Positions 1 to 6,972 of a stretch of DNA of 6,972 nucleotides are shown here, piece by piece. The stretch comes from Chthoniobacter flavus (GTDB taxonomy: Bacteria; Verrucomicrobiota; Verrucomicrobiia; Chthoniobacterales; DYNR01). Numbering within the stretch: position 1 is the stretch's first letter; every line of letters begins with the position of its first letter. The stretch covers positions 6,181 through 13,152 of the forward strand of contig DYNR01000043.1 in assembly GCA_020720945.1 (NCBI GenBank), read 5' to 3'. Both the position numbers and the translations under genes were made by a program. The notes under the pieces were generated by a model. That model had not been told where the DNA came from. It did not search any database and worked only from the letters and a program-made list of their open reading frames with translations.

Positions 1-627
1 AATGTGAGCACGGCGATACAGATCGTGTTCGTGATGACCCTGCTGACCTTGGCTCCGTCCTTGGTCATGCTGATGACAAGTTTCACCCGCATCGTGATTG
101 TCCTCTCGTTCATCCGCACCGCCCTCGGCGTGCCGACGGCGCCCGCCAACCAAATCCTCATCGGGATGTCGCTCATCATGACCTTTTACATCATGTCCCC
201 CGTTGCCGACCGCGTTTACAACGAGGCCATCGTCCCTTACAACGAGCAGCAGATCGACACGAAAGTCGCGCTAGAAAAAGCCTCTGCGCCGATCAAGGGA
301 TTCATGCTCGCCCACACCCGCCCCTCCGAGCTGGATTTTTTTCTCCGCCTCACAAAATCCGGGCCCGTGGCCGTCGCCGATTTGCCCTTTTCAACCGTGC
401 TGCCCGCCTTCGTGATCAGCGAGTTGCGCACCGCCTTCCAAATGGGATTCCTGATTTTTGTCCCCTTCATGGTCATCGATTTCTTGGTCGGCTCGGTGCT
501 GATGTCCATGGGGATGATGATGATGCCGCCGACGATGGTTTCGATGCCTCTCAAGCTGCTGATTTTTGTTCTGGTGGATGGCTGGCAACTCGTCATTCGC
601 TCCTTGCTGCAGAGCTTCGGGGTGTGA
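1..627 (+). CDS. fliP: Flagellar export gate protein FliP (5'-truncated by window edge)
   Basis: FliP is an inner-membrane subunit of the flagellar type III export channel, where five copies assemble with FliQ and FliR. Seen here: the family hallmark TSFTRIVIVLSFIRTALG near the N-terminal end of the visible part; PAFVISELRTAFQMGF, which fits the FliP family signature; and the Met-rich MSMGMMMMPP followed by PLKLLIFVLVDGW at the C-terminus. Four hydrophobic segments are visible, at roughly residues 5-25, 49-67, 145-175 and 183-203 counted from the GTG at base 4. That GTG is in frame but is probably not the true start. Full-length FliP is usually about 245 residues with a cleavable signal peptide, and here the reading frame is still open at base 1 and begins just before the first core membrane helix. 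I therefore treat the gene as continuing off the left edge. It ends in TGA at 625-627, 25 bases before flhB. SctR of injectisomes is the alternative, but the motifs and neighbours favour the flagellar protein. Confidence 0.95.
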   Translation, partial: NVSTAIQIVFVMTLLTLAPSLVMLMTSFTRIVIVLSFIRTALGVPTAPANQILIGMSLIMTFYIMSPVADRVYNEAIVPYNEQQIDTKVALEKASAPIKGFMLAHTRPSELDFFLRLTKSGPVAVADLPFSTVLPAFVISELRTAFQMGFLIFVPFMVIDFLVGSVLMSMGMMMMPPTMVSMPLKLLIFVLVDGWQLVIRSLLQSFGV

Positions 628-635
628 TGTCGCGG

Positions 636-643
636 AAGGAGGT
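636..643 (+). promoter_or_regulatory. Strong Shine-Dalgarno sequence of flhB
   Basis: AAGGAGGT lies in the 25-base gap between fliP and flhB, 9 bases before the ATG at 653. It decides the flhB start: the frame is open further upstream to 566, but that extension would overlap the fliP 3' end by about 60 bases and would put a non-family sequence before the conserved FlhB N-terminus. Confidence 0.85.
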
Positions 644-652
644 GTAAGGTCG

Positions 653-1774
653 ATGGCCGAAGATCGCGAAAACGCAACAGAGGAACCGACCGGGAAACGG
701 TTGAGCGAAGCCCACGAAAAAGGGCAGTTCGCCCAAGCCGCCGAAATCCAAGTCGCCATCGGCCTGCTGTTCGGATACATGATTTTGAATGCGTTTCTCC
801 CTTCGGCTTCCGTGAAAATGAAGGAGTTCACGATCGCCATTTTGGGGCATTTGAGCGAGATGCAGGTGACACTCGAATCGGTCTCCGGGGCGATGATGGA
901 AGGTTTTACTTTTATCGGACTGCTTCTTTTTCCTCTTTTGATCGGTGCGATGATTGCCGCGATTTTGGCGGGGGGGCTGCAAAGCGGGTTCCAGCTCACG
1001 CCGAAGGTGCTGGATATGACCGGCGAAAAACTCAACCCCATCAACGGGTTACAAAGGATTTTTTCGATGCAGAGCATCGTGCGGCTGGGCATCGACTGCG
1101 GGAAGCTATTGCTGGTAGGCACGCTCGTCTATTCCTCTGTGCAGGGGATTTTGGCCGACCCGATCTTTTACACTCCCGTCCCGCCGATGCGGCTCGGGGA
1201 ATTTATTTTCGAATCTTCGATGGTCTTGATTTTTCGGCTGGCATTGGTGCTGGGGGGGTTGGCGATCCTCCACTACCTCTACCAGAAAAGAAAAACCCAC
1301 AAAGACATGATGATGACCATGCAAGAGGTCAAAGACGAATCCAAGCAAATGCAGGGCGACCCGATGATCAAATCGAAAATGCGGGCGATGGCGCGGCAGC
1401 TTTTGATGAAGCAAATGATGGCGCAAGTGCCTCTGGCAGATGTTATTTTGACCAATCCTACGCACTACGCGGTGGCGTTGAAATACGAGAGAGGGGTCGA
1501 TGTCGCCCCCGTCGTTCTAGCCAAAGGAAAAAACGGGTTTGCAAAAAAGATCAAACAGGTGGCAAGTGAAAGCGGAGTCCCGATGGTAGAAAACCGCCCC
1601 GTGGCGCAAGCTCTTTACAAATTCGGAGAAGTCGGAAAAGCGATCCCCCCGCACTTATACCAGGCGATCGCCGAAATTTTGGGCTTCGTTTACAAAACCC
1701 ACCGCTACTACTTCCACGAACTCAAATCGCGGAGGCTCCGCGCGCAACCGCCCCAACAGGGACCCAAAGCGTAA
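653..1774 (+). CDS. flhB: Flagellar export switch protein FlhB
   Basis: FlhB sits at the cytoplasmic mouth of the FliPQR channel. Its autocleavage is needed to change export from rod/hook to filament substrates. The predicted protein has 373 residues, normal for the family. It opens with the typical charged N-terminus (MAEDRENATEEPTGKRLSEA), followed by about four hydrophobic segments (roughly residues 32-52, 86-110, 140-165 and 183-205). Next comes the basic cytoplasmic linker with KDESKQMQGDPMIKSKMR, and then the autocleavage motif N268-P269-T270-H271 inside DVILTNPTHYAVALKY. The motif is intact, so cleavage between N268 and P269 is expected. The C-terminal half (GVPMVENRPVAQALYKF) is also typical. 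The start is chosen from the strong ribosome binding site and the conserved N-terminus. The C-terminal tail is short and basic with prolines (RRLRAQPPQQGPKA). It lies directly after fliP, without the fliQ and fliR genes that usually intervene, and directly before flhA. Confidence 0.97.
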   Translation: MAEDRENATEEPTGKRLSEAHEKGQFAQAAEIQVAIGLLFGYMILNAFLPSASVKMKEFTIAILGHLSEMQVTLESVSGAMMEGFTFIGLLLFPLLIGAMIAAILAGGLQSGFQLTPKVLDMTGEKLNPINGLQRIFSMQSIVRLGIDCGKLLLVGTLVYSSVQGILADPIFYTPVPPMRLGEFIFESSMVLIFRLALVLGGLAILHYLYQKRKTHKDMMMTMQEVKDESKQMQGDPMIKSKMRAMARQLLMKQMMAQVPLADVILTNPTHYAVALKYERGVDVAPVVLAKGKNGFAKKIKQVASESGVPMVENRPVAQALYKFGEVGKAIPPHLYQAIAEILGFVYKTHRYYFHELKSRRLRAQPPQQGPKA

Positions 1775-1777
1775 CCT

Positions 1778-3943
1778 ATGGCGGCGATCTCACCTAAAAA
1801 AGCAGGGGGCAAGAGCTGGCTTTGGATGCTCGTCAAAGCCGACATCCTCTTCACCATCGCCATCTTCGCCATCATCGTGGTGATGGTGTTGCCCGTCCCC
1901 CCGTTCTTTTTGGATGTGCTCCTGTCGGCAAACATCGCCATATCCATCTTGATCTTGATGGTCATCGTCTATGTCCGCAAACCGACGGAGTTTTCGAGTT
2001 TCCCGACCGTCCTGCTCGTCGTCACTTTGCTCCGGCTTTCCTTGAACATCGCCTCCACCCGCCTGATCCTCATGGACGGCTACGCCGGCGAAGTCATTGA
2101 AGCGTTCGGGAAGGTCCTCATCGGAGGAAACTATCTCGTTGGTGCCGTGGTGTTTATCATTTTGGTCATCATCAACTTCGTCGTTATCACAAAGGGCGCG
2201 GGGCGTATCGCCGAAGTTTCTGCCCGCTTTACTTTGGACGCAATGCCAGGGAAACAAATGGCGATCGACGCGGAGTTGAACGCCGGCATCATCGACGAAA
2301 TAACGGCTTCTCGGCGACGCCTGGCGATCCAAAACGAAGCCGATTTTTACGGGGCGATGGACGGTGCCAGCAAATTCGTGCGAGGCGATGCCGTCGCGGG
2401 CATCATGATCACTTTGGTCAATGTGCTCGGCGGCCTGGGGATCGGGATGCTGCAAAAAAACATGGCCTTTGGCGATGCCCTCAAAAAATACACTTTGCTC
2501 TCGATCGGCGATGGCCTGGTTTCGCAAATTCCCGCGCTGATCGTTTCGGTCGCGGCGGGCTTGTTGGTCACGCGGACGGCGGACGACAACGACATGGGAA
2601 AATACATTTCCGACCAAATCACGGGATACCCGAAAGCGATGGTGATCGTCGCGGTCGCCCTGGTGATTTTCGCGGTCGTTCCCGGATTACCCAAATCGCC
2701 GTTTCTCATTTTGGCGGTGATTTTCGGTACCTTCGCGTGGATCCTGATCAAGAACCCGAAGGAAAAAACGACAGGAGGAACGGGGGGACCCGGCGGTACC
2801 AATGCGGCAGGAGCACTCACGGATAAAAGCGGCGCAGCGTTGCCCGCCCCTTCGAACGCCTTGCCTTCGACCACCGAAGAGATGAGAAAACTCACGGAAA
2901 CCGAAGTGCTCGCCATCGAGCTAGGTTACGGGTTGATCAAAATGGCAGACCGGACACAAGGAGGCGATTTGCTGGACCGCATCACCGGGGTGCGGCGCGC
3001 CTTCGCGGGAGAATCGGGAATGGTCGTGCCACCCATCGCCATCCGCGACAGCCTCGACCTAGAATCGAATCAATACCGGTTCATGCTCCGGGGAAAAGCG
3101 GTGGCCTCGGGGACGGTGATGTCCGGACGGTTTTTAGCAATGAATGTCGGCGGTGCAGGAGGCCCGCTAAAAGGTGTCCCGACAAAAGAGCCGGTTTTCG
3201 GATTGGACGCATTTTGGATTACAGACGAAGACCGGAGAGAGGCCGAACTTCTCGGCTTCAGCGTCGTCGATGCGGTTTCGGTGATCATCACCCATCTTTC
3301 GGAAACGCTCAAGCAAGTCGCCTCCCTGGTTTTGAACCGCCAAGAAGTGCAGAGCATGATCGATGGGATCAAGCAGACCAACCCCGCGTTAGTCTCCGAA
3401 CTTTTCCCCGATCTCGTCAACTTGGGGGTGATCCAGCGAATCTTGGAAAACCTTTTGCGGGAAGGAGTTCCGATTAAAAATCTGACGGTGATCCTCGAGG
3501 CGGTGGCGGATTTTGCCCCCGTCACAAAAAATCCCGACGAGCTTTCCGAACAAGTGCGCAAACGCCTGGGAATGTATTTCGTCGGCAATTACGAAACCGA
3601 GCCCGGCATACTCAAAGTAATCACCCTGGACCCTCGCCTCGAACAAAACCTCACCGAACGCATCCAGCGGACCCACTTTGAAATTTTGTTGAGCGTCGAT
3701 CCGCACACCGCCCAATACATGCTCAGGGAACTGAACGAACGCTCGAATTTTTTGGTGGAACAAGGGCTTCTCCCCATCGTGGTCACGGGCGCCGAACTGC
3801 GCCTGGCTTTCAAGCGTTTTTTCGAGCCTTCGCTCCCGCGCCTCATCGTTCTTTCTTACCAAGAAATCCCTCCGCAAGCCGAAATCCAGACCTTGGGGAT
3901 CATCATGCAACCTCCTCCGCCCCAAGGCATCCCGCGGACATAA
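1778..3943 (+). CDS. flhA: Flagellar export gate protein FlhA
   Basis: FlhA is the large export-gate protein. It forms a nonameric ring, takes part in proton-coupled energy use, and docks chaperone-substrate complexes with its cytoplasmic domain. The protein has 721 residues, somewhat longer than the usual ~690-700. The N-terminal half (to about residue 327) has multiple membrane helices, the first two at about 23-42 and 45-66. The FHIPEP cytoplasmic loop is conserved: GRIAEVSARFTLDAMPGKQM with R143, R150 and D154, then FVRGDAVAG with D204. By alignment from memory, these match R147, R154, D158 and D208 of Salmonella FlhA, the last being linked to proton translocation. A Gly/Ala/Pro-rich linker (about 328-370) leads into the C-terminal substrate-docking domain (about 372-700), which begins TETEVLAIELGYGLI. 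The gene starts 3 bases after the flhB stop. Only a weak AGGGA (1758-1762), 15 bases upstream, resembles a ribosome binding site, so translation is probably coupled to flhB. SctV/InvA is excluded by the flagellar context. Confidence 0.97.
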   Translation: MAAISPKKAGGKSWLWMLVKADILFTIAIFAIIVVMVLPVPPFFLDVLLSANIAISILILMVIVYVRKPTEFSSFPTVLLVVTLLRLSLNIASTRLILMDGYAGEVIEAFGKVLIGGNYLVGAVVFIILVIINFVVITKGAGRIAEVSARFTLDAMPGKQMAIDAELNAGIIDEITASRRRLAIQNEADFYGAMDGASKFVRGDAVAGIMITLVNVLGGLGIGMLQKNMAFGDALKKYTLLSIGDGLVSQIPALIVSVAAGLLVTRTADDNDMGKYISDQITGYPKAMVIVAVALVIFAVVPGLPKSPFLILAVIFGTFAWILIKNPKEKTTGGTGGPGGTNAAGALTDKSGAALPAPSNALPSTTEEMRKLTETEVLAIELGYGLIKMADRTQGGDLLDRITGVRRAFAGESGMVVPPIAIRDSLDLESNQYRFMLRGKAVASGTVMSGRFLAMNVGGAGGPLKGVPTKEPVFGLDAFWITDEDRREAELLGFSVVDAVSVIITHLSETLKQVASLVLNRQEVQSMIDGIKQTNPALVSELFPDLVNLGVIQRILENLLREGVPIKNLTVILEAVADFAPVTKNPDELSEQVRKRLGMYFVGNYETEPGILKVITLDPRLEQNLTERIQRTHFEILLSVDPHTAQYMLRELNERSNFLVEQGLLPIVVTGAELRLAFKRFFEPSLPRLIVLSYQEIPPQAEIQTLGIIMQPPPPQGIPRT

Positions 3944-3946
3944 CCC

Positions 3947-3950
3947 GGAA
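3947..3950 (+). promoter_or_regulatory. Possible weak Shine-Dalgarno site of the 991-residue gene
   Basis: GGAA lies in the 16-base gap after flhA, 9 bases before the ATG at 3960. Spacing is right but the match is short. It supports the ATG that gives a complete signal sequence; partial reliance on ribosomes finishing flhA is possible. Confidence 0.4.
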
Positions 3951-3959
3951 AAATAAACG

Positions 3960-4016
3960 ATGCTCCGCCCGTCTTTCGTCGCGTTCGCCTGTTTTTTCGG
4001 TGTGCTCGTTTCCTGT
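3960..4016 (+). other. Signal sequence with lipobox-like LVSC (residues 1-19)
   Basis: The segment encodes a short n-region (MLRPS), a hydrophobic core (FVAFACFFGVLV) and S18-C19. L-V-S-C satisfies the usual lipobox pattern, which would put a lipid on C19 after signal peptidase II cleavage. The residue after the cysteine is F, not D, which under the enteric +2 rule would not retain it in the inner membrane. The n-region carries only one Arg, which is weak, and a type I cleavage site near residue 21 remains possible. Confidence 0.6.
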
Positions 4017-6935
4017 TTCGGCGAGGTCCCTCCGCAAGGTGCAGAAGTGGGCAAACAAGCCGAATTTTGCGCAAAAGAACTTGCGAAACAAGCGGTTGCG
4101 CTTCCGCCGGAAGGCAGGCGGGAAGTTTTGAAAAAAGCGTTAGCCGTCGTTTTGCTCGCGGAATTCGGAAGGATTTTACCCGCCGATTTGCCTTTGTCCG
4201 AATACGAAAAATTGGAGCCCTTATTTTTGTCCGACCTTTACGATTCTTCGGTCAAGCAGAAGCAGGCAGAGCTTTTTCCTTCCGCAGACGGGGTGGCTTT
4301 TGACGGCACCCGGTTGAACGGTTCAGGCTTTGCCCGCATCGACCAACTCGTCGGAACAGACGGCCGCCCCATCGCTTTCGACCGCCGCCTGCCATCGAAA
4401 GTCGTCCCATTAGATGCCAATGCCGCGGAAAGGATGAACCAGACGGTCGCCCAATTTTCTTCCGAGCCCGATTCTCTGGCGATCCGGAATGGCATAGACC
4501 GGCTTTACGGTTTGCCAGTAAAAGCAGGCATCGCCGCTGACGGCGTTTTCTTTCGTTCCTATGCAGGCAAATTGGACGACTACTACTACCGCCTGGTGCA
4601 AGAAAATCCCAGCCCCGTTTCGGAAATGGATTTCTATGCGATCGCCGAAAGCCTTCCTGGACGGAGATTCCACCCGCTGGTCGGAGTGGGCGCGCCGGGA
4701 AGCGTCCCCGCCCCGTGGTTCAGCTTGGGCGATGTGCTCTCCGGAGGAGGACTGCTGGCCGTAGATGACTTCCGCAGGAAAAACCCGAAATACGGGGCGG
4801 AAAACCCGTTTTTTGGTTTCGCCGCCAGAGTGCTTCCTTTTTTGGGGGCGTCGGCAGGAAAAAATAAGCCGGGCGAAGAGTTGCGGGTTTCGTCTGACAC
4901 GATCCGCAAAGCAATCCAAAACCCCCGCCGTTTTGCGCCCTCCCCCGTGAAACCAATCTTCCACGACCCTTCCCGCTTTTACGGGAGAGCTTCCGGCAGC
5001 CTTTATCTTTTTGTCGCCAAACGCTTGTCGAAAAAAGAACTGGCGGCAGAAATCGCGAAAATCGATTTTGCGACACCCCTTCCCGACCTCCCCGTTGCGC
5101 CCGACGCAAACATCGTGTTTTCAGACCCTTCCGCATGGAAAAACGAGGAATTTTTCAAGGACTTACCCGCCTTGGTCGATGTGGATACGCCGAAGAAATT
5201 TGACCCCACGGGGCTTTATTCCGATGTGGAACAAACGGCGGAAACCGAAGTTCCTCCTGCCGACCTTTTGGGGCGCCCACCGAAAAACGGGGAAGTCGCG
5301 CAACCCCCTCCGCTTCCTCCGAACGGCACGCAGGGAAAGTCTCCTTTTTCCGTAGCCCTCCCCAGCAAGACCCCCGGAAATTTGCCGCCACCGGGCGAAA
5401 AAACTTTGCAGGCATCCGCGGGTGCTGTCGGAATCCAGCCCATCCCCGGATCGGGCGTCCAACCTTTGCCGGAAGCGCCGCCCGTCGTCGCTCAACTGCC
5501 TTCCCTCGATTTGCTCGAACTAGAAAAGCCAAGTGCCACGCCGTCCCCCTCGCCATCCCCCATGCTTATCGCTCAAGTTTCCAAAGAAATACCGCCCACC
5601 ATGGAACCCTTGCGGCTTTCACCCGAAGAGAAAAAAAATGCGCCCGCGCCTGTTGACCCCGCGCAACTCCTATCAAAAATCGAACCGGCAACGCCCTCTC
5701 TCCCGCTCGGCTTAACCTCTGGAAACACGAGTTTTACGCCGCAAAATTTGCCGGTTCCCAATTCTTTTTCTTCGCTGTTCGACGCATCCGGCGAAGAGGT
5801 TTTGCCATCCTCACTCCCCGTGGTTCGGACGCTCGCCGAAAATAATTTTTCTCCCGACATTCTTCCTGGAGCCGCAGGAGATTTTTTGACAGCCGAAAAT
5901 TTGGTTCCGAAAATTGACCCTCTGGCACCGATGCGCCTAGAGCCGGCGAGCGACCCTTTACTCGCCCAAACAAGCACCCTCCCCCCGCCTGAAATTTCCG
6001 TCACAAAAGAAACTCCGTCCCGGCAAGAATCGAAAGTTTCCACGGTCAAACAACCCTCGGCATCTTTCAATCCGATGTCGTTTCTCACCCCCATGGAAAC
6101 CAAAATCGCCCGGCTAACCCTGTCGAGCCTGAACGCTCCCGCTTCTCCGGAACTCCCTGTCCAAGAAATTGTTGCGCCAACCCTTGCCGCCCTTTCTCCC
6201 CAAAAATTGGAGCCTGCCGAAAGAAGCTTTCAGGCCATTTCTTTCCCGTCTCCGGCACTCCGGCTCCCCCCCGAAACAGAAATTTCTCCTCTCGCCGACT
6301 CCTCCCGTTTGCGCACGCGCCTGCTGGAAGTCCCCAAGCCAATCGACAGAGACCGTTTGCTCTTGGCAGACTCTTCTCCGTCTCCAAAATTTTCTATCGG
6401 CGGGCTGCCGCCTTCCGATTTTCTTCCGCTCCCCGAAACAGTCGGCGAAGTTTCTCCTTCCGAAAAAAACCTCGCGGCAGCGCTGGAAGGAAAAGCAAAA
6501 AACCCCGTCCAAAAAATCATTCCTCCTTTGCCCAAAGGAAACTATGTCGCCGTCGTTTCGCCCAGCGGTCGCGCATCCGCGGAATATCTCGCAAAAATTT
6601 CTTCAAACGACCGCCAACTTTCCGAAAATGCAAGCCAGATCAACCGGGTGAATTGCTATTTGAAATGGTTGAGTTCCGCGCTTGTCCCCGTAGAAAAAGA
6701 AATCGACCGCTCGGGCGGTGCCTCCCAGCCAGCAGCGTTGCAAGGGCTGGTAGCAACCTCGGAAAAAACCGAAGATTTTCTCGGGGAGCTTTTGTCGGTT
6801 CGTGAAAAATTGCTAGGGGCAAGGGAAGGACTTTTGAAAGAGCGGGGCAAGTTGCGCTCCGAAATCGAGGACCGCCCGCTCCAAGAATCTTTGGCGCGAC
6901 TGGAAGCAATTATAGGAAAAGGGAAAGGAATCTGA
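3960..6935 (+). CDS. Unrecognised exported protein, probable lipoprotein, Pro/Ser-rich, with C-terminal coiled coil
   Basis: I do not recognise this 991-residue protein and assign no function. The N-terminus looks like an export signal: one basic residue (R3), a hydrophobic stretch (residues 5-17), then L16-V17-S18-C19, which fits a lipobox. A signal peptidase I site just after FG (residue 21) is the alternative. Residues ~22-430 have ordinary mixed composition with helical and aromatic segments (for example Y208-Y209-Y210) and look folded. Residues 431-858 are dominated by Pro, Ser, Leu, Glu and Ala, include SPSPSP, and are probably extended or disordered. Residues 859-991 are charged, mainly helical and likely coiled coil at the end. 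I see no further strong membrane helix. Only four cysteines are present (C11, C19, C37, C899). It follows flhA by 16 bases on the same strand, so co-expression with the export genes is likely. The single frame stays open over nearly 3 kb with no sign of decay. FliK-like length control was considered because of the Pro-rich middle, but the export signal argues against it. Confidence 0.88.
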   Translation: MLRPSFVAFACFFGVLVSCFGEVPPQGAEVGKQAEFCAKELAKQAVALPPEGRREVLKKALAVVLLAEFGRILPADLPLSEYEKLEPLFLSDLYDSSVKQKQAELFPSADGVAFDGTRLNGSGFARIDQLVGTDGRPIAFDRRLPSKVVPLDANAAERMNQTVAQFSSEPDSLAIRNGIDRLYGLPVKAGIAADGVFFRSYAGKLDDYYYRLVQENPSPVSEMDFYAIAESLPGRRFHPLVGVGAPGSVPAPWFSLGDVLSGGGLLAVDDFRRKNPKYGAENPFFGFAARVLPFLGASAGKNKPGEELRVSSDTIRKAIQNPRRFAPSPVKPIFHDPSRFYGRASGSLYLFVAKRLSKKELAAEIAKIDFATPLPDLPVAPDANIVFSDPSAWKNEEFFKDLPALVDVDTPKKFDPTGLYSDVEQTAETEVPPADLLGRPPKNGEVAQPPPLPPNGTQGKSPFSVALPSKTPGNLPPPGEKTLQASAGAVGIQPIPGSGVQPLPEAPPVVAQLPSLDLLELEKPSATPSPSPSPMLIAQVSKEIPPTMEPLRLSPEEKKNAPAPVDPAQLLSKIEPATPSLPLGLTSGNTSFTPQNLPVPNSFSSLFDASGEEVLPSSLPVVRTLAENNFSPDILPGAAGDFLTAENLVPKIDPLAPMRLEPASDPLLAQTSTLPPPEISVTKETPSRQESKVSTVKQPSASFNPMSFLTPMETKIARLTLSSLNAPASPELPVQEIVAPTLAALSPQKLEPAERSFQAISFPSPALRLPPETEISPLADSSRLRTRLLEVPKPIDRDRLLLADSSPSPKFSIGGLPPSDFLPLPETVGEVSPSEKNLAAALEGKAKNPVQKIIPPLPKGNYVAVVSPSGRASAEYLAKISSNDRQLSENASQINRVNCYLKWLSSALVPVEKEIDRSGGASQPAALQGLVATSEKTEDFLGELLSVREKLLGAREGLLKERGKLRSEIEDRPLQESLARLEAIIGKGKGI
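5250..6533 (+). other. Region encoding a Pro/Ser-rich low-complexity segment (residues 431-858)
   Basis: Within the 991-residue protein, about 428 residues are rich in Pro, Ser, Leu, Ala and Glu, with many LPP, SPSP and PPxE-type clusters. No exact tandem repeat is visible; short recurring themes include LADSS twice (around bases 6290-6305 and 6364-6378) and repeated LP(P/x)-(P/S) turns. The segment lies between the folded-looking N-terminal part and the helical C-terminus, so a flexible or extended spacer is the simplest reading. Confidence 0.7.
6750..6932 (+). other. Region encoding predicted C-terminal coiled coil (residues ~931-991)
   Basis: The last ~60 residues of the unknown protein are highly charged, with hydrophobic residues at roughly heptad spacing (FLGELLSVREKLLGAREGLL, then RSEIEDRPLQESLARLEAII). 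This suggests a long helix or helical hairpin that could mediate oligomerisation or partner binding. The call is from pattern reading only. Confidence 0.55.
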
Positions 6936-6936
6936 G

Positions 6937-6948
6937 CGGGTTTTCCCG
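6937..6948 (+). terminator. Small hairpin after the last gene, doubtful terminator
   Basis: CGGG-TTTT-CCCG forms a perfect 4-bp stem with a 4-base loop, two bases after the TGA of the 991-residue gene. It is followed by an A-rich stretch instead of a T-tract, so it does not look like a functional intrinsic terminator on this strand. Nothing else is recognisable in the final 37 bases. Confidence 0.15.
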
Positions 6949-6972
6949 AAAAGAAAAAGCCCTGAAAAAAAC

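Noticed and set aside
566..652. Upstream extension of FlhB (29 more residues).
   Set aside because: Overlaps fliP, lacks a ribosome binding site at 566, and the conserved FlhB N-terminus starts at the ATG at 653 behind a strong Shine-Dalgarno sequence.
391..1122. Minus-strand open frame spanning the fliP-flhB junction.
   Set aside because: Antisense shadow of two well-supported genes; low-complexity HHRRRHHHH-type sequence and no family features.
1790..2617. Long open frame on the minus strand (275 codons) opposite flhA.
   Set aside because: Rich in His, Asp and Gln as expected from antisense of a membrane-protein gene; no recognisable domain, and it lies wholly inside a certain flhA.
1..3943. 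Virulence-type (injectisome) secretion locus instead of flagellar.
   Set aside because: FliP, FlhB and FlhA motifs fit the flagellar families better, and no injectisome-specific genes are visible. The families are homologous, so a tree would be the decisive test.
3960..6935. FliK-like hook-length control protein, because of the Pro-rich middle.
   Set aside because: FliK is exported through the flagellar system without a Sec-type signal. This protein starts with a hydrophobic signal and lipobox-like motif, and I cannot see a FliK C-terminal domain.
6954..6972. Possible left arm of an intrinsic terminator (AAAAAGCCCTG followed by an A-run) at the right edge.
   Set aside because: The matching right arm would lie beyond the window, so it cannot be supported from the sequence given.

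Overview
The window holds four consecutive same-strand genes from a flagellated bacterium. Gaps between them are 25, 3 and 16 bases, so they look like one polycistronic unit that enters from the left edge. Three are core parts of the flagellar type III export gate: fliP (5' end cut off by the window), flhB and flhA. The fourth, filling almost the whole right half, encodes a 991-residue exported protein that I do not recognise.

Layout: bases 1-627 are the C-terminal ~208 codons of FliP. A strong Shine-Dalgarno sequence (636-643) precedes flhB (653-1774). flhA (1778-3943) starts 3 bases after the flhB stop with no good ribosome binding site of its own. The unknown gene (3960-6935) follows after 16 bases. 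The last 37 bases are non-coding as far as can be seen. No RNA genes, insertion sequences, CRISPR arrays or origins are visible, and no non-coding stretch exceeds 40 bases.

How the genes work together: FliP, with FliQ and FliR (not seen here), forms the core of the export channel in the inner membrane. FlhB sits at its cytoplasmic entrance and switches substrate class after cleaving itself at NPTH. FlhA forms the ring that couples proton flow to export and docks chaperone-substrate complexes. The fourth protein carries an N-terminal signal with a lipobox-like LVSC, a folded-looking N-terminal region of about 400 residues, a Pro/Ser-rich segment of about 430 residues and a C-terminal helical, probably coiled-coil, end. 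Its position suggests a flagellum-linked envelope role, but this is inference from location only.

Organism: motile bacterium, moderately GC-rich by eye, probably diderm. The phylum cannot be fixed from the sequence. The direct fliP-flhB junction (no fliQ or fliR between) and the unrecognised gene after flhA suggest a lineage outside the well-studied Proteobacteria and Firmicutes. A member of the PVC group is only a weak guess.
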